NCBI RefSeq assembly: GCF_900188005.1 | Contig: NZ_FZNR01000009.1 | Span: 248,001 to 312,000, forward strand | Source: Actinoplanes regularis | GTDB lineage: Bacteria > Actinomycetota > Actinomycetes > Mycobacteriales > Micromonosporaceae | Direction: 5' to 3' | Length of the DNA stretch: 64,000 nucleotides | Shown here: in pieces, positions 19,938-28,487 of the stretch | How positions within the stretch are numbered: position 1 is the stretch's first letter | How the letters are laid out: every line of letters starts with the position of its first letter | Position numbers and translations under genes: made by a program | Notes under the pieces: generated by a model | The model's input: the letters and a program-made list of their open reading frames with translations, nothing else | Databases searched by the model: none | What the model was told of the DNA's origin: nothing

Positions 19938-21231
19938 CTTCGGCTCGGGCTGCGGACAGTTCGGCGTCGTGGAGCGCGGCGGCGGCGGCCTGCTCGGCGT
20001 CCGCAGGCGACGGCGCCACCGGCGGGTCGAGCTCGGGGACGGTGGCCGACTCGGACGAGGTCGCGCGGCGCCGGCGGAGCTCGGCGGGAAGAACGAGCAG
20101 GGCGACCAGCACGCCGACCGCACCGACCGCGACGAAGCCCCACTTCGGGCCCCAGGTGTCGATGGCCAGACCCGCCACCGGACCGCCCAGGGCGACACCG
20201 ACGGTGAGTGCCGAGTTGTGCAGGCCCATCGCCTCACCGCGGGCCGCCGCCGGGATCATCCGGCTGATCGCGTCGGAGCTGGCGGTGATCGTCGGGGCGC
20301 AGAGGGCACCGGCCGGGATCAGCAGGGCGGCCAGCAGCCACCAGTGCGAGCCGCCGAAACCGACCGGGATGGTCAGTAACGCCATCGGAGCGAGGAGTGC
20401 CAAGGCTGGCAGGCCGCGGCGAACCGTTCCGTACGCGAAGCCGCCGATCAGGGAGAACAGCGCCCAGAGTGACATCACCAGACCGATCCAGTGGACCTCG
20501 TCGGCGGCGTACAGCACGGCCACCACTGAGATGTCCGTGCCGGCGAGCACCACCGTGGCGGCCATCGTGACGGCCAGCACGGCGACGAACCTGGGCTTGA
20601 GCCACTCCCGCCGATCAACCCGCTCACCGGCCGAGACCGGGGCCTCATGGTCGGCCCGGATGGGCGGGTTGAGCAGCCACAGGCCGATCCCGGCCAGCAG
20701 GATGCCGACGCCCAGGGCCAGCATCGCGACGCGGGGACCGGCGCTGGCGGCGACCAGCGCACCGAGGGCCGGACCGGCCATGAACGACAGCTCGGTGGTC
20801 ATCGAGTCAAGGGCGAAGGCGGGTAGCCGGTGTGACTCGGGGGTGAGCGCGGCGATCGACTGCCGGGCCACCGAGAACGCCGGCAGGGCCAGGAAACCAC
20901 CGACCACGGCTGCCGGGACCAGCGCCCAGTACGGCAACGCCTGCGCCACCAGCCAATAGATCACCTCGGCGACGGTCGTCAGCACCAGCACCGGGCGCAG
21001 CCCACGTCGATCGATGAGCCGGCCCATCACCGGGGCGCCGAACGCACCGCCGATGGTGGCGGCCGCACCCACCAGGCCGGCCTCTACGTAGTCGAGGTTG
21101 AGGTCAAGCTTGACGTGCAGCGTCAGCACCACCGCGGCGGCCGCGATCGGGATCCGGGCGAGCGTGGCGACCACGAGAACGGATATGACCTTAGGCAGAG
21201 CGAGGGTTTCCCGGTAAGGCTTGAGCAGCAT
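19912..21231 (-). CDS. MFS transporter
   Basis: The 439-residue protein has about 12 predicted hydrophobic helices. GAPVMGRLIDRRGLRPV after the second helix is the MFS loop 2-3 motif, and GGFAYGTVRRGLPAL is its second-half equivalent. GEAMGLHNSALTVGVALGGP is typical of drug/metabolite efflux members. The start at 21231 (MLLKPYRETLALPKV) suits the family; longer versions add an unlikely cysteine-containing leader. A Glu/Ala-rich cytoplasmic tail ends SATTRR, which is itself the repeat unit of array D. Substrate unknown. Confidence 0.85.
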   Translation of the reverse strand: MLLKPYRETLALPKVISVLVVATLARIPIAAAAVVLTLHVKLDLNLDYVEAGLVGAAATIGGAFGAPVMGRLIDRRGLRPVLVLTTVAEVIYWLVAQALPYWALVPAAVVGGFLALPAFSVARQSIAALTPESHRLPAFALDSMTTELSFMAGPALGALVAASAGPRVAMLALGVGILLAGIGLWLLNPPIRADHEAPVSAGERVDRREWLKPRFVAVLAVTMAATVVLAGTDISVVAVLYAADEVHWIGLVMSLWALFSLIGGFAYGTVRRGLPALALLAPMALLTIPVGFGGSHWWLLAALLIPAGALCAPTITASSDAISRMIPAAARGEAMGLHNSALTVGVALGGPVAGLAIDTWGPKWGFVAVGAVGVLVALLVLPAELRRRRATSSESATVPELDPPVAPSPADAEQAAAAALHDAELSAARAEAESATTRR

Positions 21232-21352
21232 GACGATCCTGACCTCCGCCGCCGATACTGCCGCAGGGGTACGACAGAAACCAAGGGCTTTAGTGCAGCT
21301 CACGCCCGCAATCGGGCATCACGTGGAAAACCGTCGCAACACTCCGGAAACG

Positions 21353-21389
21353 AAACGGCCCGCTCGCCGGGGGTGGCTACCAGGCCGTT
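21353..21389 (-). terminator. Second hairpin downstream of ctaD
   Basis: aacggcc (21354-21360) pairs with ggccgtt (21383-21389). The sequence around it (gaaacgaaacggcccgctcg) is a diverged copy of the stronger hairpin at 21405, so this looks like a duplicated terminator. Confidence 0.5.
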
Positions 21390-21404
21390 CATCGAAGGGA
21401 ACGA

Positions 21405-21438
21405 AACAGCCCGCTCTCCGGACGGAGGGCGGGCTGTT
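21405..21438 (-). terminator. Strong hairpin terminator of ctaD
   Basis: AACAGCCCGC (21405-21414) pairs with GCGGGCTGTT (21429-21438), and the loop itself pairs CTCCG with CGGAG, giving one long stem. It lies 9 bp beyond the ctaD stop on the minus strand. Confidence 0.85.
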
Positions 21439-21446
21439 CAGGGAGG

Positions 21447-23204
21447 TCAGTGACCCCGGCTCGACTCGACGTCTTCCTGGTAGGTCGCGCCGCCGTCGGA
21501 CTCGTGGGTCAGCGGGCGGGCGCCGCCTTCCGGCGGGCCGGCGATCGACTGCTCACCGGCCGCGAGCTCCGGGAACTTCAGGTCGAAGGCGGGCCGCTCG
21601 GAGCGGATCCGCGGCATCCGGTCGAAGTTGCGCAGCGGCGGCGGGGTGCTGGTCGCCCACTCCAGGGAGTTGCCGTAGCCCCACGGGTCGTCGGCGACCG
21701 CGATCCGGCCGACCTTGTAGGACTTCCACACGTTGTAGAGGAACGGCAGGGTGGCCAGGCCCAGGATGAACGAGCCGATCGTGGAGATCGTGTTCAGCGT
21801 GGTGAAGCCGTCGCCGGGCAGGTAGTCGGCGTACCGCCGGGGCATGCCCTCGGTGCCGAGCCAGTGCTGCACCAGGAACGTGGTGTGGAACCCGATCATG
21901 GTGAGCCAGAAGTGCACCTTGCCGAGGCGGTCGTCCAGGAACCGGCCGAACATCTTCGGGAACCAGAAGTAGATGCCGGAGAAGACCGCGAACACGATCG
22001 TGCCGAAGAGCACGTAGTGGAAGTGCGCGATCACGAAGTACGAGTCGGAGACGTGGAAGTCGATCGGCGGGGAGGCCAGCAGCACGCCGGAGAGGCCACC
22101 GAAGAGGAACGTCACCAGGAAGCCGATCGCGAAGAGCATCGGCGGATCGAAGCTGATCTGGCCGCGCCACATGCTGCCGATCCAGACGAAGAACTTCATG
22201 CCGGTCGGGACCGCGATCAGGAAGCTCAGGAAGCTGAAGAACGGCAGCAGCACCTGGCCGGTGACGAACATGTGGTGCGCCCACACCGACATCGACAGGG
22301 CACCGATCAGCAGGGTCGCCGCGACCAGGCCCTTGTAACCGAAGACCGGCTTACGGCTGAAGACCGGGATGACTTCGGTGATGATGCCGAAGAACGGCAG
22401 GGCGATGATGTACACCTCGGGGTGGCCGAAGAACCAGAAGAGGTGCTGCCAGAGCATCGGGCCGCCGGTCTCCACGTCGAAGACGTGCGCGCCGAGGACA
22501 CGGTCCGCCGCCAGCGCGAAGAGCGCGGCCGCCAGGAACGGGAAGACCATCACCGCGAGCAGCGCCGTGACCAGCATGTTCCAGGTCATGATCGGCATCC
22601 GGAACATGGTCATACCGGGCGCGCGCAGCGTTAGGATCGTGGTGATCAGGTTCACCGAGCCGAGGATCGTGCCCAGACCCGAGATCGCGAGGCCGACCAC
22701 CCACATGTTGCCGCCGACGCCCGGCGAGTGCAGCGAGTCGCTCAGCGGGGTGTAGGCGAACCAGCCGAAGTCCGCGGCGCCACCGGGGGTGAGGAACCCG
22801 CCGATGGTGATCAGGCCGCCGAAGAGGTACAGCCAGTAGGCGAAGGCGTTCAGCCGGGGGAAGGACACGTCCGGCGCACCGATCTGGATCGGTACGACAT
22901 AGTTGCCGAACGCGAACACGATCGGCGTCGCGAAGAACAGCAGCATGATCGTGCCGTGCATGGTGAACAGCTGGTTGAACTGCTCGGGCGACAGCACCTG
23001 CATGCCGGGCCGGGCCAGCTCGGCGCGCATCAGCAGCGCCATGAGGCCGCCCAGAAGGAAGAACACGAAGGCGGTGATCATGTACATGATCCCGATCTGC
23101 TTCGCGTCCGTCGTGCGCAGGATCCGGGCAAATGCCGAACCCTTGACCGTCCGCCGCACCGGATATGGACGGGTCGCGATCGGCGACGGCGCAACGGTCG
23201 TCAC
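21447..23204 (-). CDS. ctaD: Cytochrome c oxidase subunit I (aa3 type)
   Basis: This catalytic subunit of the respiratory terminal oxidase carries haem a and the haem a3-CuB centre. The 585-residue protein has about 12 membrane helices. Visible ligands are the low-spin haem His in [11 protein letters not shown], the CuB His-Tyr pair in [13 protein letters not shown], the CuB histidines in VWAHHMF and the haem a3/a His pair in [10 protein letters not shown]. The C-terminal about 60 residues are a charged actinobacterial extension. GTG at 23204 is fixed by GGAGG 6 nt upstream. Subunits II and III are not adjacent, so it stands alone with its own terminator. Confidence 0.97.
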   Translation of the reverse strand: MTTVAPSPIATRPYPVRRTVKGSAFARILRTTDAKQIGIMYMITAFVFFLLGGLMALLMRAELARPGMQVLSPEQFNQLFTMHGTIMLLFFATPIVFAFGNYVVPIQIGAPDVSFPRLNAFAYWLYLFGGLITIGGFLTPGGAADFGWFAYTPLSDSLHSPGVGGNMWVVGLAISGLGTILGSVNLITTILTLRAPGMTMFRMPIMTWNMLVTALLAVMVFPFLAAALFALAADRVLGAHVFDVETGGPMLWQHLFWFFGHPEVYIIALPFFGIITEVIPVFSRKPVFGYKGLVAATLLIGALSMSVWAHHMFVTGQVLLPFFSFLSFLIAVPTGMKFFVWIGSMWRGQISFDPPMLFAIGFLVTFLFGGLSGVLLASPPIDFHVSDSYFVIAHFHYVLFGTIVFAVFSGIYFWFPKMFGRFLDDRLGKVHFWLTMIGFHTTFLVQHWLGTEGMPRRYADYLPGDGFTTLNTISTIGSFILGLATLPFLYNVWKSYKVGRIAVADDPWGYGNSLEWATSTPPPLRNFDRMPRIRSERPAFDLKFPELAAGEQSIAGPPEGGARPLTHESDGGATYQEDVESSRGH

Positions 23205-23341
23205 GAATTGCCTCCGTTGTCTCGTTCGTCCCACTCAGCACGCTCCGAAGATCGGGGCGTACCTCGCTGGCAGAATAGTCCCCCACCGACCTCCGGCCGT
23301 CGCGGGGTGACCAAAGGGCCACCCAGGACGAACATGACCGG

Positions 23342-24448
23342 TTAGACGGGTGGAGTCAGACCGCGGTAGTGGTCGGTGAAGATCCGGCGGCCGCGGCGGC
23401 GCAGCATCGGGTCGCGGAGGGACGGTGGCACGTCCCGGGCCCGGTCCCGCTCGCGGGTGCGGTCGCGCACCTCGCCGCAGCGCGGCCGGCGCCGCTGCTC
23501 GTAGGCCCGGAGGGTGGCCGGGATGTCCCCCTGCGCTGCCTTCAACTCCTGACCGAGCACCCAGCCGTCCTCGAAGGACATCGCCGCGCCCTGGGCCAGG
23601 GTCGGCGCGGTGGCGTGCGCCGCGTCGCCGACCAGCAGCACCGGCCCGCGTGACCAGGACGGCAGGACGACCTCGTCGGTGCGGGCGACCGACACCTTCT
23701 CGATCCGCTCCAGGATCGCCGGAACCGGGCCGCCGAAGGACCCGAAGATCTCGCGCAGCCGCTCGCACGGGTCGGTCGGGTCCGGTGCTTCCGGCGCGGT
23801 CTCGTCGGCGTAGCAGTAGATCTTGCGACCGCCCATCGGCATCGCGACGAACTGTGCCCGCCGGCCCAGCACCGCCGTCCAGTCGGTGAGCGGCGGGCCG
23901 CCGGAGACCACCGAGCGATAGACGATCTGGCCGGTCGGGGTGGCCGGGCCGCCCAGCCCGATCCGGTCGCGGATCGTCGAGCGGCGGCCGTCGGCGCCGA
24001 CCACCAGGTCGTACTCCGCGATGGCGCCGGTGGAGAACTCGACCTTGGCGGCGCCCTCGATGATCTGCACGTCGCGCACCTCGGTCTCGTAGCGGACCTC
24101 GCCGCCGACACCGGTGAGCAGCACCTGTTGCAGGTCGGACCGGGAGAGCGCACGCGACTCACCGACGCCGGCCCAGAGCGCGGCCACGTCCATCTCGAAC
24201 AGGTCGCGGCCGCGGGTGTCCAAGAAGACCTGCCGGAAGATCAGGTCACCCAGCGGGCGCAGCGGGACATCCAGGCCGAGCAGGCGCAGCGCGCGGGAGG
24301 CGTTGCCGGGCAGATAGATCCCGGCGCTGGGGCTCATGGTGGCGGGCAGCGCCTCCACCACATCCGGCCGGAAGCCCGCGACCCGCAAGCCTCTTGCCGC
24401 GGCCAGGCCGGCGATGCCGGCGCCCACCACGAGGATGCGCAAGGTCAT
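23342..24448 (-). CDS. FAD-dependent monooxygenase (PHBH/UbiH-like)
   Basis: The 368-residue flavoprotein hydroxylase shows the N-terminal FAD-binding ILVVGAGIAGLAAARGL, the central VVGADGRRSTIRDR (DG motif for FAD/NADPH) and LLVGDAAHATAPTLAQGAAM (second FAD motif). It resembles FAD monooxygenases acting on aromatic or polyketide substrates; the substrate is unknown. The ATG follows AGGAAGG by about 10 nt. It is monocistronic as far as can be seen, with ctaD about 140 bp downstream. Confidence 0.88.
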   Translation of the reverse strand: MTLRILVVGAGIAGLAAARGLRVAGFRPDVVEALPATMSPSAGIYLPGNASRALRLLGLDVPLRPLGDLIFRQVFLDTRGRDLFEMDVAALWAGVGESRALSRSDLQQVLLTGVGGEVRYETEVRDVQIIEGAAKVEFSTGAIAEYDLVVGADGRRSTIRDRIGLGGPATPTGQIVYRSVVSGGPPLTDWTAVLGRRAQFVAMPMGGRKIYCYADETAPEAPDPTDPCERLREIFGSFGGPVPAILERIEKVSVARTDEVVLPSWSRGPVLLVGDAAHATAPTLAQGAAMSFEDGWVLGQELKAAQGDIPATLRAYEQRRRPRCGEVRDRTRERDRARDVPPSLRDPMLRRRGRRIFTDHYRGLTPPV

Positions 24449-24945
24449 CAGCCAACGCCTTCCTGTCGATGGACACGCGTCGGAGCCAGAACACTACCGC
24501 GTGCCACCGTCGCGGGAAACCCACGATCAACATCGAGTCCGGTTTGCACTGGGCATGGCCCTCCCGCCCATCTCGGCGTCACGCCGACGGGTGGCTCCAC
24601 AGTGGCGAAGGCGCGACCGGCCCGGGCCAACGCGACCGCCCGGCGCGCCCGGATGACCCGACGCAGTTCGGCCGGCGGAGCGGCGGCGGGCAGTCCCGAA
24701 AAACGCGGCAGAGCAACCGACGAGAGCATGTGGACACTCAACCACCGGGGTATGACATTTAGCGGCCGCCGCGAGCGGAGCCCGGTCTGTGCCCCGGGCC
24801 GGCACGGCGAATCGGGAGCACCCCGGTTGCACGCCCCGCGACGGCGGTACCGAAGATGCAACCGGCACTCCGTTCAGAAACACCGCGGCTCGTCCGATGG
24901 CGGGGGAAAGCCTGCGACCGCGGTGGAAAGGGCCCCGACCTCAGC
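24449..24945. other. 497-bp gap between divergent genes, no gene recognised
   Basis: It must hold the promoters of the FAD monooxygenase (minus) and the glycosidase (plus). Several open frames cross it, but they are Arg/Pro-rich shadow frames without ribosome binding sites or recognisable domains. I saw no convincing repeats or RNA structures. Confidence 0.5.
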
Positions 24946-26319
24946 ATGCATCCACAACCCTCCGCCCCCGTCGCCGTCCCCGACCCCTCCGCCGAGCTGT
25001 GGCAGTCCGCGGTACGCGTGCTGGACACCAACTGGTCCGGCGACCACACGGTGCCGTCCCGCCGCCTCTATCCGCACCAGTGGAGCTGGGACACCGCGTT
25101 CATCGCGGTCGGCCTGGCCTACGTCAACCCCACCCGAGCCTGGCGCGACCTGCGCGGCCTGTTCGAGGCGCAGTGGCCGGACGGCCGGGTCCCGCACATC
25201 GTCTTCGACCCGGCCACCGCCGAGGACGACTACTTCCCCGGCCCGGGCTTCTGGAACGTGCCCGTCCTGGCCGGCCGCCCGGCGCGGCGGAGCACCGGCA
25301 TCGTCCAGCCGCCGCTGCACGCGCTCGCCGCCTGGGAGGTCTACCGGCACGCCGCGGCGCACGGCGCGGCCTGCGCGAGCGAGGCCCGCACCGAGCTGGC
25401 CTGGCTGTATCCGCGCCTGGTGGCCCAGCAGGAGTACCTCACCGAGCGGCGGGACGCCGGTGGCGGCGGGCTGGCCTCGATCGTGCACCCGTGGGAGTCC
25501 GGCCTGGACAACAGCCCGGCCTGGGACCAGGCGCTGGCCGAGGTGCCGGCCGACCTGACGCTGCTGGAGCACTACCGGCGGCGGGACCTGGCCGTGGCGG
25601 ACGCCGCACACCGACCCACCGACCAGGACTACGCCCGCTACGTCGGGCTGGTCCTCAACTACCGGGACGGCGGGTACTCGGACACCGAACTGGTGCAGCG
25701 GCACCCGTTCGCCGTCGAGTGCCCCGCGTTCAACAGCATCCTGGGCGTCGCCGAGCTGGCTCTCACCCAGATCGCCGGGGTGCTCGGGCGGACCGCCGAC
25801 GCCCGGCGGCACCGGGACCGGGCGCGGGAGATCACCGCGGCCCTCTCCCGGCGGCTCTGGGATCCGGTCAGCCGCACGTTCCGGGTCCGGGACGCCCGCA
25901 CCGGCCGGCTCGGGCCGGCCCGCTGCGTCAACGGCCTGCTCCCGCTGATGCTGCCGGACCTGCCCGCCGATCAGGTCGAGGCGATCATGACGGAGGCCCG
26001 CTCGGAGCGGTTCGGGCTGCCGGCGCCGAGCACGGACCGGACCGCCGCGTTCTTCGACGCTCACCGCTACTGGCGCGGCCCGGTCTGGATCAATGTGAAC
26101 TGGCTGCTGCGCCGGGGCATGCAGGTGCACGGCTTCCGTGGCGAGGCGGAGCAGCTGCGCCGGGCCCTGCTGCGTCTGGTGCACGAGCACGGGCACTACG
26201 AGTACTTCCACCCGGAGACCGGGGTGGGGCTCGGGGCGCCGACCTTCAGCTGGACCGCGGCGCTCTGCCTGGACCTGCTGGCCGACCGGTCGGCGCCCGC
26301 CTATTCGAGGACCGGCTAG
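24946..26319 (+). CDS. GH63-like glycosidase, glucosylglycerate/mannosylglycerate hydrolase type
   Basis: The 457-residue protein looks like an (alpha/alpha)6-barrel glycosidase of the short GH63 group. Supporting blocks are [65 protein letters not shown] (general-acid Asp region), [12 protein letters not shown], and [14 protein letters not shown] near the C-terminus with a late catalytic Glu region [10 protein letters not shown]. In actinomycetes and thermophiles such enzymes hydrolyse glucosylglycerate or mannosylglycerate compatible solutes; this substrate is inference. The ATG at 24946 fits the family; an upstream in-frame ATG at 24856 adds a basic leader. The stop overlaps mscR in a shared CTAG. 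Confidence 0.82.
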   Translation: MHPQPSAPVAVPDPSAELWQSAVRVLDTNWSGDHTVPSRRLYPHQWSWDTAFIAVGLAYVNPTRAWRDLRGLFEAQWPDGRVPHIVFDPATAEDDYFPGPGFWNVPVLAGRPARRSTGIVQPPLHALAAWEVYRHAAAHGAACASEARTELAWLYPRLVAQQEYLTERRDAGGGGLASIVHPWESGLDNSPAWDQALAEVPADLTLLEHYRRRDLAVADAAHRPTDQDYARYVGLVLNYRDGGYSDTELVQRHPFAVECPAFNSILGVAELALTQIAGVLGRTADARRHRDRAREITAALSRRLWDPVSRTFRVRDARTGRLGPARCVNGLLPLMLPDLPADQVEAIMTEARSERFGLPAPSTDRTAAFFDAHRYWRGPVWINVNWLLRRGMQVHGFRGEAEQLRRALLRLVHEHGHYEYFHPETGVGLGAPTFSWTAALCLDLLADRSAPAYSRTG

Positions 26320-27401
26320 AAGACCACGACCGAGCGCAGGACGTCACCGGTGTGCATCTTGGCGAAGGCCCGCTCGACCCCGTCGAGCGGGATCTCCTCG
26401 GTGACGAAGGCGTCCAGGTCGAGGCGGCCCTGCAGGTAGAGCTCGGTCAGCATGGGGAAGTCCCGGCTGGGCAGGCAGTCGCCGTACCAGCTGGACTTGA
26501 GGGCGCCGCCCCTGCCGAAGACGTCGAGCAGCGGCAGCTCGATCTTCATGTCCGGGGTGGGTACGCCGACCAGGACCACGGTGCCGGCCAGGTCCCGGGC
26601 GTAGAAGGCCTGCCGGTACGTCTCCGGCCGGCCCACCGCCTCGACCACCACGTCGGCGCCGAAGCCCCCGGTCAGCTCCCGCACCCGCTCGACGACATCG
26701 TGCTCGCGCGCGTTGATCGTATGAGTGGCGCCGAAGCCCCGGGCCCACTCCAGTTTCCGGTCGTCGGTGTCGATCGCGATGATCGTGGTGGCCCCGGCCA
26801 GCGCCGCGCCGGCCACCGCGCCGTCGCCGACCCCACCGCAGCCGATCACCGCGACCGAGTCGCCGCGGCTCACACCCCCGGTGTTGATCGCCGCGCCCAG
26901 GCCGGCCATCACGCCGCACCCGAGCAGGCCGACCGCGGCCGCCCGGGCCCGCGGGTCCACCTTCGTGCACTGGCCGGCGTGCACCAGGGTCTTCTCCGCG
27001 AACGCGCCGATGCCCAGGGCCGGGGCGAGCTCGGTGCCATCCTCCAGCCGCATCTTCTGCGCGGCGTTGTGGGTGGCGAAGCAGTACCACGGCTTGCCCT
27101 TGTCGCAGGCGCGGCAGTTGCCGCAGACGGCCCGCCAGTTGAGCACCACGAAGTCGCCGGGCGCCACGTCGGTCACGCCGGCGCCGACCGACTCGACGAC
27201 ACCGGCCGCCTCGTGTCCGAGCAGGAACGGGAAGTCGTCGTTGATCCCGCCCTCGCGGTAGTGCAGGTCGGTGTGGCACACCCCGCACGTCTTGACCCGC
27301 ACCACGGCCTCGCCCGGCCCCGGGTCGGGCACCACGATCGTGGTCACCTCGACCGGCTTGCCCTTCCCCCTGGCGACAACGCCCCGAACCAGCTGGCTCA
27401 T
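26316..27401 (-). CDS. mscR: S-(hydroxymethyl)mycothiol dehydrogenase / nitrosomycothiol reductase
   Basis: This zinc-dependent medium-chain dehydrogenase oxidises the formaldehyde-mycothiol adduct with NAD+ and can reduce S-nitrosomycothiol. Its 361 residues match the actinobacterial MscR/AdhE2 length. Catalytic zinc ligands are C42 and H63 (GHE), structural zinc cysteines are C93, C96, C99 and C107 ([15 protein letters not shown]), and the Rossmann motif is [11 protein letters not shown]. The ATG at 27401 has AGGAGGG about 9 nt upstream. It follows the MarR gene by 31 bp. Formaldehyde detoxification is well supported by family; direct MarR control is inference. Confidence 0.92.
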   Translation of the reverse strand: MSQLVRGVVARGKGKPVEVTTIVVPDPGPGEAVVRVKTCGVCHTDLHYREGGINDDFPFLLGHEAAGVVESVGAGVTDVAPGDFVVLNWRAVCGNCRACDKGKPWYCFATHNAAQKMRLEDGTELAPALGIGAFAEKTLVHAGQCTKVDPRARAAAVGLLGCGVMAGLGAAINTGGVSRGDSVAVIGCGGVGDGAVAGAALAGATTIIAIDTDDRKLEWARGFGATHTINAREHDVVERVRELTGGFGADVVVEAVGRPETYRQAFYARDLAGTVVLVGVPTPDMKIELPLLDVFGRGGALKSSWYGDCLPSRDFPMLTELYLQGRLDLDAFVTEEIPLDGVERAFAKMHTGDVLRSVVVF

Positions 27402-27432
27402 GCCGAACACCCTCCTAGTCGACGACACCTTC

Positions 27433-27888
27433 TCACTCCGGCGGCTGGTCCAGCAGCGCTTCGGTCAGCTTGCCCAGCTGACGTACCTGCGCGGGGGTCA
27501 ACCGGTCGAAGATCAGCTGTTGGACGGCCTCGGCGTGACCCGGCGCGGTCGACACCACCTTGGCGTAACCCTCGTCGGTGAGCGCCGCGATCTGCACCCG
27601 GCCGTCACCCCGGTCGCGCTCGCGCCGGATCCAGCCCTTCTCCTCCAGCCGGGCCACCACGTGGGAGAGCCGGGAGAGCGAGGCGCAGGCGCGTTTCGCC
27701 AGGTGGCTCATCGGCAGGCGGCGTTCCGGATGCTCGGAGAGGGTCATCATGACCAGGTAGCCCATGTGGGTGAGACCGGCGTCCCGCTGCAGTTGGGTCT
27801 CCAGCGCGGCGGGCACCTTGACCAGCACCTCGACCAGCCGTCGCCAGGCCGCCTGCTGCTCCGGGGTCAACCAGCGGGGCTTGTCCAT
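27433..27888 (-). CDS. MarR-family transcriptional regulator
   Basis: The 151-residue winged-helix protein has the MarR core: [20 protein letters not shown], the recognition helix region [18 protein letters not shown] and the wing [16 protein letters not shown]. MarR proteins are usually repressors released by small phenolics or oxidation. It is upstream of and codirectional with mscR, so it may sense an electrophile that MscR removes. No ribosome binding site; the ATG lies 6 nt after TAATGT, suggesting a leaderless transcript. Confidence 0.92.
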   Translation of the reverse strand: MDKPRWLTPEQQAAWRRLVEVLVKVPAALETQLQRDAGLTHMGYLVMMTLSEHPERRLPMSHLAKRACASLSRLSHVVARLEEKGWIRRERDRGDGRVQIAALTDEGYAKVVSTAPGHAEAVQQLIFDRLTPAQVRQLGKLTEALLDQPPE

Positions 27889-27894
27889 GCTGGC

Positions 27895-27900
27895 ACATTA
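27895..27900 (-). promoter_or_regulatory. Probable -10 hexamer of a leaderless promoter for the MarR gene
   Basis: On the minus strand TAATGT is followed by 6 nt (GCCAGC) and the MarR ATG. An autoregulatory MarR site would be expected to overlap it, but I could not identify a clear palindrome. Confidence 0.4.
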
Positions 27901-28016
27901 GTAGCGTTCGGACAGTCCCGGATGGGCCGGGCGGACAGCAATCCACGGCGAGTCACCGAATCGATCGACTTACGTGAACCTCAGCGAGTACGCTGTCCGA
28001 GGACTTTCCACCTCGA

Positions 28017-28068
28017 CACGACGCCGGAACCGGCTGGCTGGGGGGCCTCGGCCGGTTCCGGCGTCGTG
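28017..28068. terminator. 18-bp perfect-stem terminator after the cupin gene
   Basis: CACGACGCCGGAACCGGC (28017-28034) pairs exactly with GCCGGTTCCGGCGTCGTG (28051-28068) around a 16-nt G-rich loop. It lies 10 bp past the cupin stop on the minus strand and also faces the MarR gene's upstream region. Confidence 0.9.
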
Positions 28069-28078
28069 CGCCTCAGGC

Positions 28079-28468
28079 TCAGGATGTGGGCGGCTCGTCC
28101 TTACCGGCCTCCTCGGCCGCCTCCGCTTCCTCCTTCGTCTTGTGCACCGCGCCGTCGGCGTGCTCCGGCGGGCCGTAAACGGTGTAGAGGACCAGTGGGT
28201 TCGGCCCCTCGTTGAGGAAGTTGTGCTTGTGGCCGGCCGGCACGACGACCAGGTCGCCCTGGGCCACCGCCCGGGTCGCACCGGAGACGACGGCCTTACC
28301 GACCCCGCTGACGAAGGTGAGGATCTGGTCCACTTCGTGGACCTCCTCGCCGATCTCGCCGCCCGGCGGGATGGTCATGACGACAAGCTGGGTGTGCTTT
28401 CCGGTCCACAGAACGCGACGGAAGTCCGGGCTCTGCTCCGCGACAGTGGCGATCGTGAAGTGCTCCAT
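28079..28468 (-). CDS. Cupin-domain protein
   Basis: The 129-residue single-domain cupin shows both motifs: PPGGEIGEEVHEVDQILTFV (motif 1, with metal-type Glu and His) and GDLVVVPAGHKHNFLNEG (motif 2). The acidic/basic tail from about residue 105 (HKTKEEAEAAEEAGKDE) is low complexity. Function unknown; small cupins can be metal-dependent isomerases, dioxygenases or sensors. ATG 28468 is preferred; an in-frame GTG at 28486 would add six residues. It lies 19 bp downstream of the PAS-GGDEF-EAL gene and probably shares its transcript. Confidence 0.88.
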   Translation of the reverse strand: MEHFTIATVAEQSPDFRRVLWTGKHTQLVVMTIPPGGEIGEEVHEVDQILTFVSGVGKAVVSGATRAVAQGDLVVVPAGHKHNFLNEGPNPLVLYTVYGPPEHADGAVHKTKEEAEAAEEAGKDEPPTS

Positions 28469-28487
28469 GCGAGGACGCTTACCCACC

